From NCBI RefSeq assembly GCF_042650605.1, contig NZ_JBHSBN010000001.1, forward strand, positions 248,001-312,000: 64,000 nucleotides of DNA. The letters are read 5' to 3'. The notes beneath the pieces were generated by a model. The model searched no databases and had not been told where the DNA came from. It was given only the letters and a program-made list of their open reading frames with translations. Positions 40,500-48,309 of this stretch are shown here, piece by piece. How positions within the stretch are numbered: the first letter of the stretch is position 1; every line of letters starts with the position of its first letter. The translations under genes and the position numbers were made by a program. The stretch comes from Micromonospora_J zhanjiangensis. Its GTDB lineage: Bacteria > Actinomycetota > Actinomycetes > Mycobacteriales > Micromonosporaceae.

Positions 40500-40829
40500 T
40501 CACCACGGTCGGAGGGGCGGCGGGAACTGTGAGCGCCAGTCCCGCATCGCGTTCTTGATCCGGGTGTTCTCGTCCCGGGTCCAGGCCAGCTCGTTGCGGA
40601 CGGCGGCCAGCTCGGCGGCCACCCGGTGCAGGAACAGGTCCACCTCGGCCGGGTCGAGTCCGCGCCAGGCGCGCGCGAACCGTTGCGTACGGATCTGCCG
40701 CTCGCTCAGGGCGGGCCGGGCGGTGGAGCGGTAGTAGGTGCCGGCGTTGGGCCGGCGGGTCTCGGGGCGTGGACCGGCCGCGTGCCGTGGGGCGGAGCGC
40801 GGCCAGAGGCGTCGAAGGAACCTGCGCAC
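40500..40829 (-). CDS. Short DivIVA-domain protein
   Basis: A 109-aa protein. The basic N-terminus (RRFLRRLWPRSAPRH) is followed by a DivIVA-like motif, IRTQRFARAWRGLDPAEVDLFLHRVAAELAAVRNELAWTRDEN, corresponding to the membrane-binding turn and first coiled coil. It is far shorter than true DivIVA/Wag31 and lacks the C-terminal coiled coil. GTG 40829 has a GGAAGG upstream. It lies at the edge of the accessory segment. Confidence 0.65.
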   Translation of the reverse strand: MRRFLRRLWPRSAPRHAAGPRPETRRPNAGTYYRSTARPALSERQIRTQRFARAWRGLDPAEVDLFLHRVAAELAAVRNELAWTRDENTRIKNAMRDWRSQFPPPLRPW

Positions 40830-41149
40830 GATGAGGGCACCTTCCGTCGTAAAGGGGTGGGTGGATGGGCGGCCCGACCGCGACCGCGTTCGTGGTCGGG
40901 CCGCCCGGCCCGGCAGCCGCAGCCTCCCTCGGCGAGTACGGCCACCGGACCCTCTCGTGGGTCGGGGCGGGGGGACCCTTCCATGCCGTTTTCCCGCCCC
41001 GACCGGGGGACGAGCTCTCGTCGTTGCCACGCGAGGAGCGCTCGACAGCCAACATAACCATTGAAGCCATTGAAGACAAGATGAATGGCTTCCTCTTGTC
41101 GAATTTCTGCCTGCCGTGATCGAATGGAGGTGCCACGCGAGGAGCGCCG
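40830..41149. other. 320-bp intergenic region with direct and inverted repeats
   Basis: The region is a divergent promoter zone of the DivIVA-like and GntR genes. TGCCACGCGAGGAGCGC occurs twice, at 41025-41041 and 41131-41147; the second copy supplies the GntR ribosome-binding site. Between them are GAAGCCATT (41063-41071) with AATGGCTTC (41084-41092), and GACAAG (41075-41080) with CTTGTC (41095-41100), two mutually exclusive inverted repeats that may be operators. The stretch is visibly AT-richer than its surroundings. Confidence 0.55.
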
Positions 41150-41389
41150 ATGCCTGCTACCCCGGATTACATCCGGATCTCCGCTGAGATCATGAACGAC
41201 GTCAGGTCGGGCCGGTACCAGCCGGGCGACAAGCTGCCGTCCATCGCCCAGTTGTGCGAGCAGTACAACGTCAGCTCGTCGACCATCCAGATCGTGCTCG
41301 TCCGGCTCGAAGCGATCGAGGCCGTAGACCGCAGGCAGGGCAAGGGCGTCTTCGTGACCGATCCGAGTACCTGGCTCCGCAAGCCCTGA
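41150..41389 (+). CDS. Minimal GntR-family regulator
   Basis: A 79-aa protein consisting of only the GntR winged helix: DYIRISAEIMNDVRSGRYQPGDKLPSIAQLCEQYNVSSSTIQIVLVRLEAIEAVDRRQGKGVFV. No effector-binding domain follows, unlike FadR/HutC types, so it may be a constitutive DNA-binding protein or a dimer regulated by partners. GAGGAG lies 5 nt before the ATG. It precedes the ATPase/RloB pair by 150 bp. Confidence 0.85.
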   Translation: MPATPDYIRISAEIMNDVRSGRYQPGDKLPSIAQLCEQYNVSSSTIQIVLVRLEAIEAVDRRQGKGVFVTDPSTWLRKP

Positions 41390-41539
41390 CCGAATCGCGT
41401 CAGCGCGGCTACCCGGTCGATCCTGGCGCGGGTCACGCTATCCTCATGGGTAAACTGGGTGGCGTCTTGAGCCCTGACGTGCAGACTTTTCGCACGAGAG
41501 GGCACAAGGCGGGGTTCGTTGGTCGGAGAGGACGAGGCG

Positions 41540-42811
41540 GTGCTTCTGAGTTTCCGGGTTGCCAACCACAGATCGATTCGCTCGGACCATCACTTTTCCT
41601 TGGTTGCGACCGAGTTCAACGAGGGCACTGCCCGGCCGACCGGCGTCCGTGCCGAGGGGCGTGAGATCGAGGCCGTTCCGGTGGCCGGGATCTTCGGCGC
41701 CAACGCCTCTGGAAAGTCCAATTTGCTCGCCGCCCTGTGGGCTATGCGGGAGGCCGTGCGGTCGTCGCTGGCGCAGTGGGCACAGGACGCCGGCGTTCCG
41801 CGAGAGCCCTTCGCCCTCGATCCGGCGGCCCGGGACGAGACCACGCTGTTCGAGGTCGACCTCCTGTTGGGCAAGGGGCCGGTCCGCTACACGTACGGCT
41901 TCGAGCTGTCGGACGAACGGGTCGAGGCGGAGTGGTTACACGCTTATCCCCGTGGCCGTAAGCAGGTCTGGTTCGACCGCGAGGCGGATCGTGAGCACGG
42001 GGAGGAGTTCCTTTTCCCCGGCGAGGGCCTGAAGGGAGGCAAGGAGCGACTCGCTGAGTTCACTCGGCCGAATTCGCTGTTCCTGACGGTAGCCGCGAGT
42101 CTGAACCATCCTCAACTCAGCGCTGTCCATCGCTGGTTTCTCGACGGTCTGCGGATTGTCGCCCCCGGCGATGATTTCCGGGCCCGGAGCGAGGACACCC
42201 GTCGGCTGCTCACGGAGCCGCGCGACAACGGCGAGCGTCGACGGCAGATCGAGGCGTTACTACGGGTGGCCGACCTGGGCGTCGTCGGCCTGAAGATCGA
42301 CCCGTCTCTCGTGCCGGAGCAACAGGTCCGTCTCCTGCACCACAGCACCACCGGCACGCCTGTCCCGTTGGAATTCGTACGGCAGGAGTCGTTGGGTACG
42401 TCGGCCTGGTTCAGCTTTCTCGGCCCGCTGCTTGATGTCCTCGACCAGGGATCGGTGCTCATGGTGGACGAGTTGGACGCCAGCCTGCATCCGATGCTCG
42501 CCGCCGAAGTAGTCAGACTTTTCCAGGACCCGGCCGCCAACCCGCGCGGTGCCCAACTGATCTTCACCACTCATGATGCCACGCTACTGGGCCCTTCGAT
42601 GGTCGACCGGCCGCTCGACCGTGACCAGGTCTGGATAACGGCCAAGCGGCAGACTGGTGAGACGGAGCTGTATCCGCTGATTGACGCGAGGCCGCGTCGA
42701 GAAGAGAACCTGGAGCGCGGTTACCTTCGCGGTCGCTATGGCGGGGTACCTCGCGTGACCAGTGGCGAGTTGGCCAGAGAGGTCGCACGGGCGCTGGCGG
42801 AGGCCGCATGA
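41540..42811 (+). CDS. RloA-like AAA ATPase (ABC/SMC-type)
   Basis: A 423-aa AAA_21-type ATPase. The N-terminal strand LLSFRVANHRSIRSDHHFSLVAT is typical of RloA/OLD/PARIS-type ATPases. Walker A is GANASGKSN (53-61), Walker B VLMVDELDASLHP with Asp310-Glu311, and the switch His345 lies in IFTTHDATLL. GTG 41540 follows GGAGAGG by 8 nt. It overlaps the RloB-like gene by ATGA. The pair resembles two-gene anti-phage systems in which the ATPase controls a TOPRIM nuclease. Codon use is less G/C-biased than in the neighbours. Confidence 0.85.
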   Translation: MLLSFRVANHRSIRSDHHFSLVATEFNEGTARPTGVRAEGREIEAVPVAGIFGANASGKSNLLAALWAMREAVRSSLAQWAQDAGVPREPFALDPAARDETTLFEVDLLLGKGPVRYTYGFELSDERVEAEWLHAYPRGRKQVWFDREADREHGEEFLFPGEGLKGGKERLAEFTRPNSLFLTVAASLNHPQLSAVHRWFLDGLRIVAPGDDFRARSEDTRRLLTEPRDNGERRRQIEALLRVADLGVVGLKIDPSLVPEQQVRLLHHSTTGTPVPLEFVRQESLGTSAWFSFLGPLLDVLDQGSVLMVDELDASLHPMLAAEVVRLFQDPAANPRGAQLIFTTHDATLLGPSMVDRPLDRDQVWITAKRQTGETELYPLIDARPRREENLERGYLRGRYGGVPRVTSGELAREVARALAEAA

Positions 42812-43506
42812 GTCGGCGCCGCCGTAGCGATCCCGAAGCGGAACGTCGTGTTCACCGAGGCGCCGCACCGGCCTGGCGCGGCAACCGGGTGTTCTACGTA
42901 GCGGTCGAGGGCGAGTCGACCGAGCCGGACTACCTGGCCTTTCTCAACCACGAGTTCGGCTCCCAACACCAGTTCCTCATTCACCCACTGTGGAAACGCA
43001 ACGGTATGACGCCGCGTCGGGTCGTCGAGAGAGCCCTGGAACAACGGGACGAGGTGACCGTCGGCGAAGATCGGGTGCAGCTCTGGGCCATGTTCGACCG
43101 TGACCAGCACCGTGACATTCCGCAGGCGATGCGGTATGCCCGGGACAATGGCGTGCGGGTCGCGTTCTCTCATCCGTCCTTCGATCTGTGGTTGCTCCTG
43201 CACTTCACCGGCGTATCCGGTCGGCAAGGCGGATCGAGCCGAACCGTCCACCAGAAGCTGCGGGAGTTCGCCGGGTTCGAGACATTCGACTCGCACAACG
43301 ACAAGAGCATGACCGGCCGGCGGGCCCTGGCATTGCAGGGCAGGCACCTGGCCGCCGCCAAGCGGGCGAAGAGGCTGGTGGACGACTGCCCGACCGGGGA
43401 CTGCACGAGCAGCGGGGGTCATGCGAACCACTGCGATCCGTTGCGTCGGGACCCGTCGACCGACGTGTGGATGCTTCTCGTTGAGCTGGGCATTGTCCAG
43501 CCGTGA
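42808..43506 (+). CDS. RloB-like TOPRIM-type protein
   Basis: A 232-aa RloB-family protein. VFYVAVEGESTEPDYLAFL (Glu34, Glu36) and LWAMFDRDQH (Asp97, Asp99) give the E...DxD metal-site pattern of TOPRIM nucleases, and FSHPSFDLWLLLHF (121-133) is the family's conserved block. RloB genes were first described inside type I restriction loci and pair with RloA ATPases. Predicted role: a nuclease effector restrained or triggered by the ATPase. The start overlaps the ATPase stop as ATGA. Confidence 0.82.
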   Translation: MSRRRRSDPEAERRVHRGAAPAWRGNRVFYVAVEGESTEPDYLAFLNHEFGSQHQFLIHPLWKRNGMTPRRVVERALEQRDEVTVGEDRVQLWAMFDRDQHRDIPQAMRYARDNGVRVAFSHPSFDLWLLLHFTGVSGRQGGSSRTVHQKLREFAGFETFDSHNDKSMTGRRALALQGRHLAAAKRAKRLVDDCPTGDCTSSGGHANHCDPLRRDPSTDVWMLLVELGIVQP

Positions 43507-43525
43507 GTGCTGCGGGCGATCGTGG

Positions 43526-44218
43526 CTATCGATGACTTCGCGGATCGTGTGTTCGGCTCTCCCAGGCCGGCTGTTGGGGCTCGTCGTTGTGCACGATGAT
43601 GTCGGCGTGTTCGGTCGGGCGGACCGTGGCGAAGTAGAGCCGCTGGGCGGGGAGGTAACGCTCCCGCCAGCGCCGTTCGACCTCGGCCCGGGACGACACC
43701 TGGTGCTCCCGGATCACGGCACGATCCACGGTCTTGTCGAGGTCCGTCGAGACGAAGACGCGCAGCTCCCACCGGTCGATCAGTTCCGGGCGCAGCAGGA
43801 AGACGCCGTCGAAGACCAGCACGGCGTCGGCGGGGGCGGTCGTGCCCGGTAGGGACAGAGCGGTGTCCGTTGCGTGGTCGTAGACCGCGGGTCGGAAGCG
43901 TCGATCTCCGCCCGGACCGAGCGGATCGAGCAGCACCCGGTTCAGCGCGTGGTGGTCGTGGGCGTCGAGGTAACAGCCCTCGGCCGAGTACTCGCCGCGC
44001 GGATAGCGCCGTGCCCGGGGGAAGAGGAAGTCGTCGATCGTGGCGCGGATGACGTCGCGGCCCTGGTCGCGCAGCGCGACGGCCAGTTCGTCGGCGAGGG
44101 TGGTCTTGCCGGCGGCGGGCGGCCCGTCGACGGCGACCCGCGTCGGGTGCGCGACGGCGACGGACTCGACCGCCTCCGCCAGGCGGCCGAGCAACTCGTC
44201 GCGGGTGCCTCGCTCCAT
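43526..44218 (-). CDS. Uridine kinase-like P-loop kinase
   Basis: A 230-aa kinase: RVAVDGPPAAGKTTLADELA (Walker A), VIRATIDDFLFPRARRY (catalytic Asp region), GCYLDAHDHHALNRVLLDPL, AVLVFDGVFLLRPEL (Walker B) and the lid DRAVIREHQVSSRAEVERRWRERY. It is most like the Udk/PRK group of actinobacterial small-molecule kinases; the substrate is uncertain. ATG 44218. It converges on the RloB-like gene with a 19-bp gap. Confidence 0.82.
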   Translation of the reverse strand: MERGTRDELLGRLAEAVESVAVAHPTRVAVDGPPAAGKTTLADELAVALRDQGRDVIRATIDDFLFPRARRYPRGEYSAEGCYLDAHDHHALNRVLLDPLGPGGDRRFRPAVYDHATDTALSLPGTTAPADAVLVFDGVFLLRPELIDRWELRVFVSTDLDKTVDRAVIREHQVSSRAEVERRWRERYLPAQRLYFATVRPTEHADIIVHNDEPQQPAWESRTHDPRSHR

Positions 44219-44354
44219 GTCCGCCCCCGTCCCGGTCTCGCGAAGGCCGCCGTGTGCGGCCGACCCTGTCCCGAGCTGGTCGCGCGACGTCCCCGTCACC
44301 GCGGCGATGAGTCTCCCATCCCGAGGGGGTCTACCGCTGCGACGGCAGGAGGAC

Positions 44355-44402
44355 ATGATGGTCACGGTTGAGACCCCGACGGGTGAGCGGGAGGCACGGT
44401 GA
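44355..44402 (+). CDS. 15-aa coupled leader ORF
   Basis: MMVTVETPTGEREAR, preceded closely by GGCAGGAGGAC. Its TGA overlaps the GTG of the monooxygenase as GTGA. The strong ribosome-binding site belongs to this ORF, not to the monooxygenase, so the latter probably depends on coupled reinitiation. Confidence 0.45.
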   Translation: MMVTVETPTGEREAR

Positions 44403-45619
44403 GCGGCACCAGGGTGTTGGTGACGGGGGCGAGCATCGCGGGGCCGGCGCTGGCCCACTGGCTACGCCGGCGGGGGGCCGAGGTGACCGTGGTGGAGCGG
44501 GCACCCGAGCTGCGTCCCGGCGGGCAGGCGGTGGACGCGCGCGGGGTGACCAGAGAGGTCATTCGGCGGATGGGGCTGGACGCGGCCGCGCGCGCGGCCC
44601 GCACCGAGACCGCTGGCGCGTACACCGTGGATGTGGACGGGAACGTGATCGAGACCTTCCGCGCCGATGACGACGGCGGCGACGGGTACATCGCGGAGAT
44701 CGAGATCCTGCGCGGAGACCTGTCCCGGGTGCTCTACGACGACACCCGGGACGGTGTCGAGTACGTCTTCGGCGACCGGATCGCCGACCTCACCCAGGAC
44801 GCGGACGGGGTCGACGTGACCTTCGCGGGCGGCGACCGGCGGCGCTTCGACCTGGTGGTGGGGGCGGACGGGCTGCACTCGGCGCTGCGCGTGATGATCT
44901 TCGGGCCGCACGAGCGGTATGTCCGCCACCTCGGACGCATGATGGCCTTCTACACGGTGCCCAACGAGTTCGGGTTGGACCGCTGGCTGATCTCCTACGA
45001 GGAAACCGGGACCGGGCGTACCGCCGGCCTGCGGCCCATCCAGGACGCCACCCGGGCGATGGCCCTGTTCTCCTTCCCTACGGTCGACCTCGCCGTCGAC
45101 CAGCGCGACGTCGCGGCCCAGAAGCGCCTGCTGCGCGAGCGGATGGCCGGAATGGGCTGGTTGGCCCCGCGCATCCTCACCCGGCTGGACGACACACCGG
45201 ACTTCTACCTGGACCAGGTCGCCCAAGTGGTGCTGGACCGCTGGTCGAGCGGCCGGGTCGGGCTGCTCGGGGACGCGGCGTTCAGCTCGTCGCCGCTGTC
45301 CGGCCAGGGCACCGGCCTGGCCCTGGTCGGCGCCTACCTGCTGGCCGGGGAACTGGCCGCCGCCGGCTGGGACCCGGCGGCCGGGTTCGCCGGCTACGAG
45401 CGGCGGATGCGCCCGTTCGTCGAGGCCAACCAGGAGATCGGTCGGGCGCACGCACGCAGCCTCGACGTTCCCGGACCGGACGCCGCGACCGGCCCGGAGG
45501 ACTGGCCTGCCGACCTGATCGAGCGCGCGCTCAACGGCGTTGAGCTGCCCGACTACGCGGGGGTGCCGGACTCCGGGGCGCCGGCCGGGCCGCCGGTCGC
45601 CTCGTCGGCCCTGCCGTAA
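44399..45619 (+). CDS. FAD-dependent monooxygenase (PHBH/TetX type)
   Basis: A 406-aa group A flavoprotein monooxygenase. The FAD-binding motif is VLVTGASIAGPALAHWLRRRGAEVTVVERAPEL (GxGxxG variant), the DG motif FDLVVGADGLHSALR, and the GD motif GRVGLLGDAAFSSSPLSGQGTGLALVGAYLLAGEL. NADPH-dependent hydroxylation of an aromatic or drug such as tetracycline is typical of the family. No biosynthetic cluster is nearby. It is coupled to a leader ORF. Confidence 0.88.
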   Translation: MSGTRVLVTGASIAGPALAHWLRRRGAEVTVVERAPELRPGGQAVDARGVTREVIRRMGLDAAARAARTETAGAYTVDVDGNVIETFRADDDGGDGYIAEIEILRGDLSRVLYDDTRDGVEYVFGDRIADLTQDADGVDVTFAGGDRRRFDLVVGADGLHSALRVMIFGPHERYVRHLGRMMAFYTVPNEFGLDRWLISYEETGTGRTAGLRPIQDATRAMALFSFPTVDLAVDQRDVAAQKRLLRERMAGMGWLAPRILTRLDDTPDFYLDQVAQVVLDRWSSGRVGLLGDAAFSSSPLSGQGTGLALVGAYLLAGELAAAGWDPAAGFAGYERRMRPFVEANQEIGRAHARSLDVPGPDAATGPEDWPADLIERALNGVELPDYAGVPDSGAPAGPPVASSALP

Positions 45620-45858
45620 GCCGTCGTTGCCGTCGTTGCCGTCGCGCGAAGGTAGACCGGCTGGCCGGCGAAGTTGCCGACCGGGTCGATCCAGCCGGGC
45701 ACGGCTTCACGATCCCCCTGTCGTCCCCGGCCGGTCCGGCGGCCGGTCTGCCCGCCGGACCGGGTCCGGTGTTCTGAGCCGAGCCGGCCCTCGACGCGCA
45801 CCGTGCGGAACTGCGTCGGACGTGGACCGGGGGGCCGGCTTCGTCGTACCCTCCGGCA

Positions 45859-47295
45859 GTGACCGACGGGACCGACCAGCCGCCGCCCGACGAACCTCCG
45901 CGACCCCCGGCCGGTCCGCCGGCGGACCGGGCCGTGTCGCCGGCGGGCCGGGCCGTGTCGCTCGCGGTTCAAGCGGACCCGGCCGTGTCGCCGGCGAGTC
46001 AGGCGGACCCGGGCGGGTTGCCGCGCGGCCGGTGGTGGCGGTGGTTCGGGCTCGGGCTGGTCGCGGTGCTGCTGCTGTGCGGCGCTCCGGTCGCCGTGCT
46101 GGCGGCGGTCGGGAAACTGCCCGGACGGTCCGCCGACGCCGCGCCCGGTCCGGCCCGCAGCCCGCGCCCCGGTGATCCGGACGAGGTGGTCGGGGCCTGG
46201 CTCGCCGAACGGATCCGGGAGCGACTGGACCGGCAGGCCGAGGCGCTGCTGCGCGGCGACGAGGCCGGCTTCCTCGCGGTCTCCGATCCGGCCCGGCCGG
46301 GCGCCGCGCAGTTGCGTCGGGAGTTCCGGTCGTTGCGCGCGCTGCGGGTCGTCCTCTGGCGTCCGGAACTGCGCACCGGGCCGACCCGGGTGCCGGACCG
46401 GCCCGGCGAGTGGCGACAGCCGGTCACCTTCCAGCACTGCTACGCCGCGCCCGGCTGCCCGCCGGGCGGCGTGACCATGGTGACCCGATGGGCCGAGAAC
46501 GGGGCCCAGCCGCGGCTGGTCGGGATCGAACCCTCGGTGTCGGCGGACGAGGGGCCCCGGCCGTGGGAGGTGGACGACCTCGTCGTGGCCGCGGGGCGGC
46601 GGGTCGTCGTGGCCACCACGGCCGACCTGCGGGGCCGGCTGTCCGGACTGCTGGCCGAGGCCGACCGGGCCGCCGCGGTGGCCGACCGGTACGCGGTGAC
46701 CGGCGCGCCGCCCGACCGCTACCGGATCTTCCTCGCCGGCCCGCCGCAGTGGAAACGGTGGTACGGCGGTGACCTGCCGGAGTGGACGGCCGGTTACGCC
46801 GCGTCGGTCGGCGGTGGCGGGCACGAGGTCGTGCTCAACGCCAAGGGCCTGACCGACGGCGCCGCCGACGAGCTGCTGCGGCACGAGATGACCCACGCGG
46901 CGTCGCTGGTCGGCCGGGACAACGTCGACAAGGCGAACTGGTGGCTGGTGGAGGGGATCGCCGAGCACGCCGCCGCCGCGGGCCGGCCGCCCCGCCGCTA
47001 TCCCGGCCTGCCGGACGTACGGCGGCTGCTCGGTTCCGGTTGGGACGGCCGGCTGGCCGACCTCGAACCGGCCCGGGACGCGGCGGGTTGGCGGGTCTCC
47101 GGCAGCTACGGCATCGGTTACCTGGCCTTCCGGCACCTGGTCGACCGGTACGGCGAGAGCACCGCGCGCGCCTTCTTCACGGCGGTGGTCCGCGACGGAC
47201 GGTCGGCCGAGGAGGCCGCGCGGAAGGTGTTCGGCGAGGACTGGTCGGCGCTGCACGACGACTGCGTGGCGTACCTGCGGTCGGTCACCGGCTGA
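45859..47295 (+). CDS. Membrane-anchored MA-like metallopeptidase
   Basis: A 478-aa protein. The N-terminal 60 residues are Pro-rich with imperfect repeats (AVSPAGRAVSLAVQADPAVSPASQADP), followed by one membrane helix (WFGLGLVAVLLLCGAPVAVLAAV), a Ntf2-like region, then a gluzincin-type protease domain with the zinc motif HEMTH and third ligand Glu in WWLVEGIAEHAA. The active site is expected to be extracytoplasmic. Substrates are unknown. TACCCT (45847-45852) ends 6 nt before the GTG. Confidence 0.8.
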   Translation: MTDGTDQPPPDEPPRPPAGPPADRAVSPAGRAVSLAVQADPAVSPASQADPGGLPRGRWWRWFGLGLVAVLLLCGAPVAVLAAVGKLPGRSADAAPGPARSPRPGDPDEVVGAWLAERIRERLDRQAEALLRGDEAGFLAVSDPARPGAAQLRREFRSLRALRVVLWRPELRTGPTRVPDRPGEWRQPVTFQHCYAAPGCPPGGVTMVTRWAENGAQPRLVGIEPSVSADEGPRPWEVDDLVVAAGRRVVVATTADLRGRLSGLLAEADRAAAVADRYAVTGAPPDRYRIFLAGPPQWKRWYGGDLPEWTAGYAASVGGGGHEVVLNAKGLTDGAADELLRHEMTHAASLVGRDNVDKANWWLVEGIAEHAAAAGRPPRRYPGLPDVRRLLGSGWDGRLADLEPARDAAGWRVSGSYGIGYLAFRHLVDRYGESTARAFFTAVVRDGRSAEEAARKVFGEDWSALHDDCVAYLRSVTG

Positions 47296-47415
47296 GCCGA
47301 GGCCGACGGACGAGGGGCGGCCTGGGACAGACCGTCGCGGGGTGGCCTGAGATAGTGGAGGCCGCTCCCAGCGCGGAGCCTCGGCTCGCGTCCGGAAGCG
47401 GGCCGGGGCACCCGT

Positions 47416-47449
47416 CCGGTGGCTCCGGTGGCGCCGCCGGAGCCACCGG
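47416..47449 (+). terminator. 13-bp-arm hairpin after the metallopeptidase gene
   Basis: Perfect arms CCGGTGGCTCCGG (47416-47428) and CCGGAGCCACCGG (47437-47449). It lies in the 360-bp gap between the metallopeptidase and the HTH gene. The rest of that gap (47450-47655) is AT-richer around 47505-47575 and probably carries the HTH promoter, but no clear -10 and -35 pair was assigned. Confidence 0.6.
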
Positions 47450-47655
47450 GCGCCTTCCGCGGCCCGGATCGAGCGGCCACGCACCGCGAGGAAAGATCAA
47501 CGTCGGGTCACAATCACTTCATGATCAAGAGTGCGAAGGGATCGCGCCGGTAACAGCAGTCCCGCTACCGTACTGATAACACGCGCGTTGCCCGCCGGGG
47601 CGCGGAGCATCCGGCCCGGCGGCACGCGCCGGGGATGGGATTGGGTTGGTGAGCC

Positions 47656-47868
47656 ATGGCGGGATCACCACAGGCCGAGGACCGGCTGTCGGAGGTGCGG
47701 TTCCTGACCGTCGCCGAGGTGGCGGCGCTGATGCGGGTCTCCAAGATGACCGTGTACCGGTTGGTGCACTCCGGTGAGCTCACCGCGGTGCGGGTCGGGC
47801 GGTCGTTCCGGGTGCCGGAGCACGTCGTGCACGAGTACCTCCGGGGCGCCTTCCAGCAGTCGGCCTGA
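47656..47868 (+). CDS. Excisionase-family helix-turn-helix protein
   Basis: A 70-aa MerR-like HTH_17 protein: VRFLTVAEVAALMRVSKMTVYRLVHSGELTAVRVGRSFRVPEHVVHEYL. It corresponds to Rv0500A, a conserved housekeeping regulator despite its excisionase family label. It is always found just upstream of the bS22 gene in related genomes, as here. Targets are unknown. Confidence 0.9.
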   Translation: MAGSPQAEDRLSEVRFLTVAEVAALMRVSKMTVYRLVHSGELTAVRVGRSFRVPEHVVHEYLRGAFQQSA

Positions 47869-48087
47869 CGAGCGGGCGGGTAGGCCCCGCCGGCGGGTCG
47901 GACCGGGTGCCGACGGGGTCGCGTTGGCCCCGCCGGATGCCGGCGGCTACCCTGGACCGCGACCGCGGCCCGGAACAGGTGTGTGCCACACCCACCCGAC
48001 GGGCCCGGTCCGCTGTCCAACTCGGGTGCCGGTTCGCCGCAGGGCGACTCCGGCCCGATCCGCATGTTGTATTGGAAGGGCTGTCGT

Positions 48088-48189
48088 ATGGGCTCGGTGG
48101 TCAAGAAGCGCCGCAAGCGCATGGCTAAGAAGAAGCACCGCAAGCTGCTGCGCAAGACCCGCGTCCAGCGTCGCCGCCTCGGCAAGTGA
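48088..48189 (+). CDS. Ribosomal protein bS22
   Basis: A 33-aa very basic protein, MGSVVKKRRKRMAKKKHRKL, continuing LRKTRVQRRRLGK. This is the actinobacterial small-subunit protein bS22 (AURKAIP1/COX24 domain; Rv0500B), seen in mycobacterial ribosome structures. It has no counterpart in E. coli. The ATG follows GGAAGGG at about 7 nt. Confidence 0.95.
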   Translation: MGSVVKKRRKRMAKKKHRKLLRKTRVQRRRLGK

Positions 48190-48309
48190 CCGCGGCCGGG
48201 CGGTCGCCCGGTTCGCGGACACACCGGCTTCTCCTCGATCCTCGGAGGCGCGTGTGAAGAGGTCGCGGCAACGCGGGCTCGGCCCGTGCCGGCCGGTGGT
48301 CAGCGCGCG

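Noticed and set aside
40865..41119. 84-codon ORF upstream of the GntR gene
   Set aside because: No ribosome-binding site or -10 at the proper distance, no recognisable domain, and it spans the repeat-rich promoter region.
44399..45619. Secondary-metabolite cluster around the flavin monooxygenase
   Set aside because: Neighbours are a kinase, a metallopeptidase and housekeeping genes. No synthase, carrier protein or cluster regulator is present.
45619..45652. CGTTGCCGT-type short repeats after the monooxygenase stop
   Set aside because: Two and a half copies of a G/C-rich unit, no structure and no association with a gene start.
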